In this document: positions 58,768-64,000 of the stretch, piece after piece | Layout of the letters: every line of letters starts with the position of its first letter | How positions within the stretch are numbered: the stretch's first letter is position 1 | Notes under the pieces: generated by a model | The model's input: only the letters and a program-made list of their open reading frames with translations | Databases searched by the model: none | What the model was told of the DNA's origin: nothing | Position numbers and translations under genes: made by a program | NCBI RefSeq assembly: GCF_014641635.1 | Contig: NZ_BMIC01000005.1 | Span: 106,100-170,099, forward strand | Direction: 5' to 3' | Source: Aquaticitalea lipolytica | Lineage (GTDB): Bacteria; Bacteroidota; Bacteroidia; Flavobacteriales; Flavobacteriaceae | DNA length: 64,000 nt

Positions 58768-58967
58768 TTAACAACTGCATTCAGATCTTTCAACATAGGT
58801 TTTATTACCACTACTGTTATAATAATAGCAACCTCCTTGAGGTCCTAAATAAAGTGTGTTGCCATTATGTGTTCCACATTCAAAATCTGAATCATCACTA
58901 CTTGAATCACATGATGCGATGTACAGGAGGCAACATAGAAAAATCAATATGTAAGCTTTTTTTTCAT
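58768..58967 (-). pseudogene. Small lipoprotein frameshifted at an A8 tract (or phase-variable)
   Basis: Reading from GCT at 58956 gives AYILIFLCCLLYIASC, a lipobox, then a Ser/Asp/Gly/Cys-rich tail ending at 58768. The only good ATG (58967) is followed by eight A, which is out of frame; nine A would give MKKKAYILIF. So the gene is broken by one base, is phase-variable, or contains a sequencing slip. An internal TTG start is a weak alternative. Confidence 0.6.
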
Positions 58968-58981
58968 TTTAAAATTATGCA

Positions 58982-59119
58982 TTATTTCTTCTTTTTAGGG
59001 GCCGCTTGAGACAAAGCACTACCTGCTGCTCTTTTACTATCTTTACTTGTTCTTTTATCTTTTAAAACTTTTGAAGCTGCTGATGCAACACTTTTACTTG
59101 TTTTTCTTTGTTTCGTCAT
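58982..59119 (-). CDS. Tiny basic protein (45 aa)
   Basis: MTKQRKTSKSVASAASKVLK, then a Lys/Arg-rich continuation ending in KKKK. Very basic, no Cys, no hydrophobic segment. It sits 2 bp from the next upstream gene. Perhaps nucleic-acid-binding; no family recognised with confidence. Confidence 0.6.
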   Translation of the reverse strand: MTKQRKTSKSVASAASKVLKDKRTSKDSKRAAGSALSQAAPKKKK

Positions 59120-59121
59120 AG

Positions 59122-59274
59122 TTATTGATTTTTACATCCATTTTTATCACAATTTATTGCTTCACTTGTATCTGTCCAATGGCTTGGATTTTCATTAGTA
59201 TCAAAACCACAACCTGTAGTTCCTCCTTTTTGCCCTTTATGAACCTCTCCTGTTTGCAAATGTTTTACTGCCAT
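59122..59274 (-). CDS. Tiny Cys-containing protein (50 aa)
   Basis: MAVKHLQTGEVHKGQKGGTT with Cys22, Cys42 and Cys47 further on. A -7-like TAGGTTTG (minus, 59303-59310) stands about 29 bp upstream. Gap of 2 bp to the basic protein. Function unknown. Confidence 0.6.
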   Translation of the reverse strand: MAVKHLQTGEVHKGQKGGTTGCGFDTNENPSHWTDTSEAINCDKNGCKNQ

Positions 59275-59329
59275 AATATTTTCTTTTTAAATTAAAACTA
59301 TTCAAACCTAACCCTATTAAAAAACAAAA

Positions 59330-59349
59330 CCTTACGGGATTCCGTAAGG
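59330..59349 (-). terminator. Terminator of the DUF1508 gene
   Basis: CCTTACGG-GATT-CCGTAAGG, perfect 8-bp stem. On the minus strand it is followed by TTTTGTTTTTT. Same palindromic core as the operators at 53654, 59624 and 62466. Confidence 0.7.
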
Positions 59350-59383
59350 CATTTTTGTCTGACTTATAAATAACTAATGATTG

Positions 59384-59566
59384 TTAAGATTGATCATCAA
59401 TATCTGCATTTGGAGCATTTATTCTAACCGATTCTATTCCATCTTTACATCCTTGTTTAGAAGAATAACCTTCACTTGTGGCTATGGTTTCTCCATTGCC
59501 CGCTTTTAAATTGAACATGAATTCTCCGTTAATTCTTTTTTTTATTACAAATTTTGCTTGTCCCAT
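59384..59566 (-). CDS. DUF1508/YegP-like protein
   Basis: 60 residues: FVIKKRINGEFMFNLKAGNG and TSEGYSSKQGCKDGIESVR are the hallmark of the short YegP fold. One repeat only, while many relatives have two. Function unknown. The promoter TAAGTTTG (minus, 59596-59603) is preceded by a palindrome near -43. Confidence 0.85.
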   Translation of the reverse strand: MGQAKFVIKKRINGEFMFNLKAGNGETIATSEGYSSKQGCKDGIESVRINAPNADIDDQS

Positions 59567-59595
59567 CGTTTCAAATTTATAAGATTAATATTATC

Positions 59596-59641
59596 CAAAC
59601 TTAAAACTATCCTAAACCATTTCCTTACGGAAAACCATAAG
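59596..59641 (-). promoter_or_regulatory. DUF1508 promoter with palindromic operator
   Basis: -7 box TAAGTTTG (59596-59603, minus). The palindrome CTTACGGAAAACCATAAG (59624-59641) is centred near -43 from the likely start, a typical activator position. No clear -33 box, again fitting activation. Confidence 0.55.
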
Positions 59642-59647
59642 CACAAA

Positions 59648-59672
59648 ATACACACTAAAATAGTGTGTATTT
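59648..59672 (-). terminator. Terminator of the kinase-regulator operon
   Basis: On the minus strand, ATACACACTA pairs with TAGTGTGTAT, followed by TTTTG. About 95 bp after the response-regulator stop. Confidence 0.6.
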
Positions 59673-59763
59673 CAACTTTCCCATAACAGTAACTAACAAA
59701 TAACATACTTTGAGCAATATTATTATTATGGTTTATTATTTCCTTACTGTTTCCCTTACTATT

Positions 59764-60432
59764 TTAAATTAATCCCAAATCTTTAACAATTGCCACAAGA
59801 TGTATAGCATTATTGGCCTTAAACTGTATTCGCAATCTATTAAGGCGCTTTTCTATAGAGCTTAAGCTATTTGGAGTGGTATTATTGTTTTTAAAAAGTC
59901 CACTGATTTCGTCTTGTGACAACCCATTTGCCAGTTGCTTAATAAGCTCAATATCATACTCTTCAATTTCTAAATCACTTTTTGGACTTAAGGCCTTAGA
60001 AACTTGGGGTGAAAGAAATTGCTTCTTTTCAAATACCGATTTAATAGCTTGAGATAATTCTACTGAGCCATTTCTGTCTTTACACACATAAGCATCGATT
60101 TGGTACTTATTGATTAAACTACGTACTTTCTGCAAGCGATTATCCATTGAATAAACAATAATAGGTGTTTCAGGATATTCTTCTTTAATAATTGCGATTA
60201 ATCCTTCTCCAGATTCAATTTTGCATTCTCGATAATCTTTTTTAAATGACAAATCTGTAATGATTAAATCAAAGTTTTCATTCTCTAAATTGGCTTTTTT
60301 TACTTTTAAAAAGGCATCGTCACAATATTGAGCCATATATATGTTTTTTATTTCAAAATCATGTAAGACATTTAAAACACCATTATTAATATCATCATGA
60401 TCATCAACAATTAAAACTTTTTTGAACATCAT
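59764..60432 (-). CDS. NarL-type response regulator
   Basis: 222 residues: a receiver (1-125) with acidic pair D10/D11 and phospho-acceptor D60 (LIITDLSF), and a C-terminal LuxR-like helix-turn-helix (IELIKQLANGLSQDEISGLF ... SIEKRLNRLRIQFKA). It overlaps its kinase by 1 bp. It is the best candidate for binding the TTAYGG-N4-CCRYAA palindromes, as such regulators usually bind inverted repeats. Confidence 0.88.
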   Translation of the reverse strand: MMFKKVLIVDDHDDINNGVLNVLHDFEIKNIYMAQYCDDAFLKVKKANLENENFDLIITDLSFKKDYRECKIESGEGLIAIIKEEYPETPIIVYSMDNRLQKVRSLINKYQIDAYVCKDRNGSVELSQAIKSVFEKKQFLSPQVSKALSPKSDLEIEEYDIELIKQLANGLSQDEISGLFKNNNTTPNSLSSIEKRLNRLRIQFKANNAIHLVAIVKDLGLI

Positions 60433-62096
60433 TATACCACCATTTTTACTTTAAATCCTTTACTGGCTTCAGACACAAAAATAATAGTTCCATTAATTGC
60501 TTTGATACGGTTTTCCACATTTTGTAAGCCTGTCCCTTTTTTGAATTCACAACCAACCCCATTATCACTATAATTAATTAAAATCTTATTTCTCTCTTTT
60601 TTAAGTATAAATAAAACAACAGATGACTTACTATGTTTTCTCATATTTATCAATAGTTCTTGTAACACTTTATAAATAGTTGTTCTTTTTATTTCTGAAA
60701 CATTTTCCCATTTTATTTCGGTTATACCATTGACCATAATATTAGTTTCGTAATTGCTGTAACTCAAAATCAAATCATTTAAAACATCTTCAAAATCACA
60801 TTCCATATCCAATAAACTATGCTCTTTAGAAATATCTCTTGTTTTATTATAAATACGCTCTAGATCATCTATATAATTATCATTTAAATGCTCTTCACTT
60901 TGTAGTTTGGTCATAAATTGAAACATATCATTTGCAACTTCATCATGTACTTTCTTTGAAATACGGGTTTCGGTATCATAGACGTCTTGAAGTTTGGCTT
61001 TTCTGTATTTTGATTTTAGAAGTAAATAAACAACTACTGCTAACGCAATAATTAGGCATAAAATGACCTGAAAAAATTGTCGATTTGCCTTTTCTTTTTG
61101 AGAATTTAATTCGCTTATTTGAGCTTGTCTTTTATACTGTGCAAAGTCAAACTTTTTTAGAGCAAATTTATTTTCGCTCAATTGTTTTCTCAAATTAATA
61201 CTATCAATTAGTTTTTTGTATTCAACTACTTTTGGGTCATCATTTAATCGCATTTGGTATGATAATGCATCTACTAAATAAGATGTACTATTAATAGATT
61301 TTGCTAAATCATATGCTTTAGAAGCGAAATATGAAGCTTCCTTTTTACTATTTCGCTCTAAATAGTATTCAGTCAAATGCTTATAGCTAGAATAAAGACC
61401 TTTAGTATCATTTTCTTCAATCCTAATCGTAAGTGCTTGATTCATTTTAACTAAGCCATCTGGGTCATTTATTTTGGATAGTGTAATACCTAAATTATCT
61501 AAAGCCCTAGCTAACTCTACCTTATTATTAAGCTTCTCGATGTTTTCATATGCCATAATTAGCTCATCAATAGCCAAATCAAATCGATTTAACTCCTTAT
61601 ATACAATGGATTTGTTATTGTGAACTATACTTTTTTGCTGAGGTGTTTGTGCTAACATTAAGACCTTATTATAGTAATTTAATGCATCATCATAGTTCAA
61701 AAGGCCCTTGGATATAATCCCTAAATGATTATAAAGCCCAATTCTCGCTTCAATGGTAGCTTCATTTGAACTCACTTCATTTAAAAGATTGAGAGCCTCT
61801 AATACAGTTGTTTCACTTTCATATGGAAATCCTAATGTGCTTTCAATACTTGCAATATATCTTAAACCGTAAATCGCTTTTAAAGTGTCTCTTTCAATTA
61901 AACTTTGCTCTTTATATTTTTTAAAAAAATTGTATGCTGAAATTAAGTCTTGATCATCTTCAGGGCTATTTATAGCATTATGATAATAATATAAACTATC
62001 AACAGCTTTTTGAGAATAGGCTTTTGAAACCCAAATAAACAAAATAGCCTTGACAATAAAACAAAAAAAGAGGAATGAAGTACTGTTAGTTTTCAT
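60432..62096 (-). CDS. TPR-containing histidine kinase
   Basis: 554 residues: signal peptide (to YSQ), TPR repeats (about 70-300), a coiled coil, one membrane helix (about 335-355), then a HisKA_3-like dimerisation segment with His384 (KKVHDEVANDMFQF) and a GHKL ATPase (YKVLQELLINMRKHSKSS, DNGVGCEFKKGTGLQNV). It phosphorylates the adjacent NarL-type regulator. Preceded by the proline-rich lipopeptide. Confidence 0.9.
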   Translation of the reverse strand: MKTNSTSFLFFCFIVKAILFIWVSKAYSQKAVDSLYYYHNAINSPEDDQDLISAYNFFKKYKEQSLIERDTLKAIYGLRYIASIESTLGFPYESETTVLEALNLLNEVSSNEATIEARIGLYNHLGIISKGLLNYDDALNYYNKVLMLAQTPQQKSIVHNNKSIVYKELNRFDLAIDELIMAYENIEKLNNKVELARALDNLGITLSKINDPDGLVKMNQALTIRIEENDTKGLYSSYKHLTEYYLERNSKKEASYFASKAYDLAKSINSTSYLVDALSYQMRLNDDPKVVEYKKLIDSINLRKQLSENKFALKKFDFAQYKRQAQISELNSQKEKANRQFFQVILCLIIALAVVVYLLLKSKYRKAKLQDVYDTETRISKKVHDEVANDMFQFMTKLQSEEHLNDNYIDDLERIYNKTRDISKEHSLLDMECDFEDVLNDLILSYSNYETNIMVNGITEIKWENVSEIKRTTIYKVLQELLINMRKHSKSSVVLFILKKERNKILINYSDNGVGCEFKKGTGLQNVENRIKAINGTIIFVSEASKGFKVKMVV

Positions 62097-62135
62097 TCCT
62101 CTAAAATAATAACTATTTATGAGTTATTGATTACA

Positions 62136-62309
62136 TTATCCACCAATTGGCAATGGAGGTGGTGGAGGTGGTGGTGGAGGCAGGATTTCTCCTTCTTCAC
62201 CACAACATGCTTGAGGAACATCAGAATTTTCTGTTATTGATGTTGGTGTACATGACACGAAATTGGCTCCAAGCAATAGAGCTACAAATACATATAAAAA
62301 TTTTCTCAT
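62136..62309 (-). CDS. Proline-rich lipopeptide upstream of the kinase
   Basis: 57 residues from the ATG at 62309. Signal peptide and lipobox NFVSC (Cys20), a polar stretch with CC, then nine consecutive prolines followed by LPIGG. It lies 39 bp before the kinase, likely the same operon. A role as a sensed ligand or signal peptide is possible; not shown. Confidence 0.65.
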   Translation of the reverse strand: MRKFLYVFVALLLGANFVSCTPTSITENSDVPQACCGEEGEILPPPPPPPPPLPIGG

Positions 62310-62651
62310 AATTTCTAAATTTTTCAAAAAGGGGTGACCGTCCAATTTTTCTATTCAGATAATCAACATCCCTTTTAAGGGTTAAAAAACTTTCATTTTT
62401 GGGAAGTGGAAAGTGTATTGCAATTGATCTATAATTACTTCCCAAGGCAACTACTTATCTATTACATTACGGTTTTCCGCAAGAATCAATTTCTTGTTTT
62501 TGTTATGTTTAGCTAATCACAACTTGACCTGATTCCATTGCGAATTTATGAGTGAATTTTGCTTATATTAGTTGTAAATTCCGGAGGTTCTTTAAATTCT
62601 ACAACATTCCAAAAGATTCATGCTTTATAGAATGTTCCTATACGTTTATTA
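62310..62651. other. Divergent regulatory region between lipopeptide and TM-protein genes
   Basis: Contains the palindrome ATTACGG-TTTT-CCGCAAG (62466-62483, variant arms) and TATGTTTA (62504-62511), a weak plus-strand -7 whose start would lie 43 bp from the palindrome centre. An inverted repeat AACATTC (62603-62609) / GAATGTT (62630-62636) and TACGTTTA (62641-62648) lie just before the ATG at 62652. No gene seen. Confidence 0.5.
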
Positions 62652-63542
62652 ATGATTGACAAGAAAATAAAAAGATATAATAAGGAAATAAAAAGAAAGT
62701 ACTTACAAGGTAATTCTCAATTTAGTGATCTATTATCAAATCCTACTGCTGCTTCGTTGAAGCGTGCATGTATTGAACTAATAAGTGATCAAAAAAAGTC
62801 AGATTTTGAAGTTGCCAAGCGATTTTTTGACTTTAAAGAAAATGGAAATTATATAAGAGAAATTGAGGGATTTGGTATAGGAAAATTTAAATCAATTACT
62901 AAATTCTTAAAAGGAGAATCTGAATATATTAAATCGCATGTAGCATTGGATTTGGTTGCTGCTTTAGTTAGTTATGAAAACAGACCTTACACTAAGTTCC
63001 TTAAGGAGTATGATTACACCACAAAAGAAGATAGAAAAGAAAAAATAGGAGATTTAAGTGTGTTGGAGATTTCAACAAATTTAGAAGGAGAAAAAAAAAC
63101 CAATTCATACGGTAAAGAAAGTAACAAAGAGCAAAAAAAAAACTTCCCCCTAAAAAAAATCATACCTTTTATTGGGATAATAGTCATTTCAACTTCGGGA
63201 TACTTTTTTTATGATTTGGATTTTGCTAACAGATATTTTGGAAATTGTATGGTTTGGAAAAATAACCATTATGAAAGAGTTAGTTGTTCGGGTGAACCCC
63301 TTGAGGTTCCATTTGACAAAATAACGATGCTAAATTTTAAGAAAATTGAAGTCTGTGATACTACTACATTTTTTAGAAACGACAAACCAATCGTTTGGTA
63401 TGATAAAACTAATAATGTTTTAAGTTATTTTACTTACCCTAGGATTAATCCAGTTAATGGCAAAACCCTAAATCCTATAACTCAAAGAATAATTAATTCA
63501 CATGTCAAACCATGTGATTCAATAAAAAGGATTAACCAATAA
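62652..63542 (+). CDS. Single-pass membrane protein, unknown
   Basis: 296 residues: soluble basic N-part (about 1-165), one membrane helix (about 170-190, IIPFIGIIVISTSGYFF), and an outer C-part with conserved-looking Cys (GNCMVWKNNHYERVSC). No recognised family; the N-part could bind DNA or protein as in ToxR-like regulators, but no helix-turn-helix is clear. Overlaps the next convergent gene by 11 bp. Confidence 0.65.
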   Translation: MIDKKIKRYNKEIKRKYLQGNSQFSDLLSNPTAASLKRACIELISDQKKSDFEVAKRFFDFKENGNYIREIEGFGIGKFKSITKFLKGESEYIKSHVALDLVAALVSYENRPYTKFLKEYDYTTKEDRKEKIGDLSVLEISTNLEGEKKTNSYGKESNKEQKKNFPLKKIIPFIGIIVISTSGYFFYDLDFANRYFGNCMVWKNNHYERVSCSGEPLEVPFDKITMLNFKKIEVCDTTTFFRNDKPIVWYDKTNNVLSYFTYPRINPVNGKTLNPITQRIINSHVKPCDSIKRINQ

Positions 63543-64000
63543 CACTACTCAACTTAAACATAGGTAAATACATAGCGATAAGTATCACACCAACCAATAT
63601 ACCAACAAAAAGAATAATGAATGGCTCCATAAGTGTAGAAAGCATTTTAGATTGTTGTTGCACTTGAGTGTTGTATTGTTTATTTAGCCTGTCAAAAATA
63701 TATTCTGTTTGATTAGTTTCTTCAGACACTTTTACTAAAGCAATCATCTTATCATCAAAAAAGTGATGTTGTGATAAACTTTGACTTAATGACTTCCCTT
63801 TTAAAATGTCTTGTTCTACTTGCTCTAAAGCATTTTGTAAAGGATAAAAATCTATCATTTGTTTTACCAATTGTATACTATTTACTACAGGAACTTTTGA
63901 AGCTGTAAGTAATGATACTGCTTGTGTAAATTGAGATAGATACACTGTTTTTACAAAATTGCCAATAAATGGAAGTCTTAAAATAAAATTATCTTTAATT
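63532..64000 (-). CDS. Type II secretion/type IV pilus inner-membrane F protein (PilC/GspF), C-terminal part
   Basis: The frame continues to the window edge. Reading gives RLPFIGNFVKTVYLSQFTQA then ALVKVSEETNQTEYIFDRL and a closing hydrophobic MEPFIILFVGILVGVILIAM segment, typical of the second T2SF domain. The gene's start lies outside. Confidence 0.85.
   Translation of the reverse strand, partial: IKDNFILRLPFIGNFVKTVYLSQFTQAVSLLTASKVPVVNSIQLVKQMIDFYPLQNALEQVEQDILKGKSLSQSLSQHHFFDDKMIALVKVSEETNQTEYIFDRLNKQYNTQVQQQSKMLSTLMEPFIILFVGILVGVILIAMYLPMFKLSSVIG

Noticed and set aside
59330..59349. Perfect CCTTACGG palindrome as a fourth operator
   Set aside because: It fits a terminator of the DUF1508 gene better, because a T-run follows on the minus strand. 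An operator role is not excluded.
62221..62445. 74-aa minus-strand frame overlapping the lipopeptide
   Set aside because: Different frame from the lipobox-containing gene and no supporting features.

Overview
The window is an AT-rich chromosomal segment of a Bacteroidota bacterium, most likely Flavobacteriaceae. Four things point there: promoters of the Bacteroidota form (TTTG, about 19 nt, then TAnnTTTG) with few Shine-Dalgarno sites; a type IX secretion sorting domain; TonB receptors with a carboxypeptidase-regulatory-like N-terminus; and a type II-C CRISPR system with 46-nt repeats. I see no rRNA or tRNA genes.

Layout. 1-7.1 kb: start of a polyprenyl synthetase (minus strand), then a TetR regulator with a TolC / adaptor / RND efflux operon. 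7.1-17.8 kb: housekeeping genes (aspS, a ClC channel, tadA, dxs, a secreted T9SS protein, a dGTPase). 17.8-30.7 kb: a phosphate-starvation block (TonB receptor, beta-helix lipoprotein, MORN-like protein, OprP-like porin, pstS-pstC-pstA-pstB-phoU, and a PiT permease fused to a PhoU-like domain). At least three of its promoters carry 11-bp-phased TTAACA/TTAACC repeats at one fixed distance from the -7 box, a clear Pho-box signature. A further repeat block and an orphan terminator at 22.44-22.70 kb suggest a Pho-controlled small RNA. 30.7-44.5 kb: nrdA/nrdB, a LytTR two-component pair, DUF3109, MarC, a small oxidoreductase, a C-terminal protease, dCMP deaminase, a HupE-like protein, and umuC-umuD in reversed order.

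44.6-53.8 kb: a complete type II-C CRISPR-Cas locus. The array has 38 identical repeats plus one degenerate repeat and 38 spacers. cas2, cas1 and cas9 lie on the minus strand, and a tracrRNA on the plus strand is divergent from cas9. The crRNA sense strand is plus, so the array is read towards the cas genes. Each repeat contains a promoter-like arrangement.

53.8-63.5 kb: an accessory minus-strand cluster. It holds a TerB-like protein, a coiled-coil membrane protein, a vWA-like lipoprotein, a DUF4236 protein, a PH-domain protein, a secreted SNase-like nuclease and a Cys-rich protein. Several tiny genes follow (one lipoprotein frameshifted in an A8 tract), then a YegP/DUF1508 protein, a NarL-type response regulator with a TPR histidine kinase, and a proline-rich lipopeptide.

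The most interesting signal is a palindrome, TTAYGG-N4-CCRYAA. It lies midway between the divergent cas9 and tracrRNA promoters and recurs upstream of the DUF1508 gene and upstream of the lipopeptide-kinase-regulator operon. This suggests, as inference, that the two-component system controls both Cas9/tracrRNA and the accessory cluster. The window ends in a partial type II secretion/pilus F protein.
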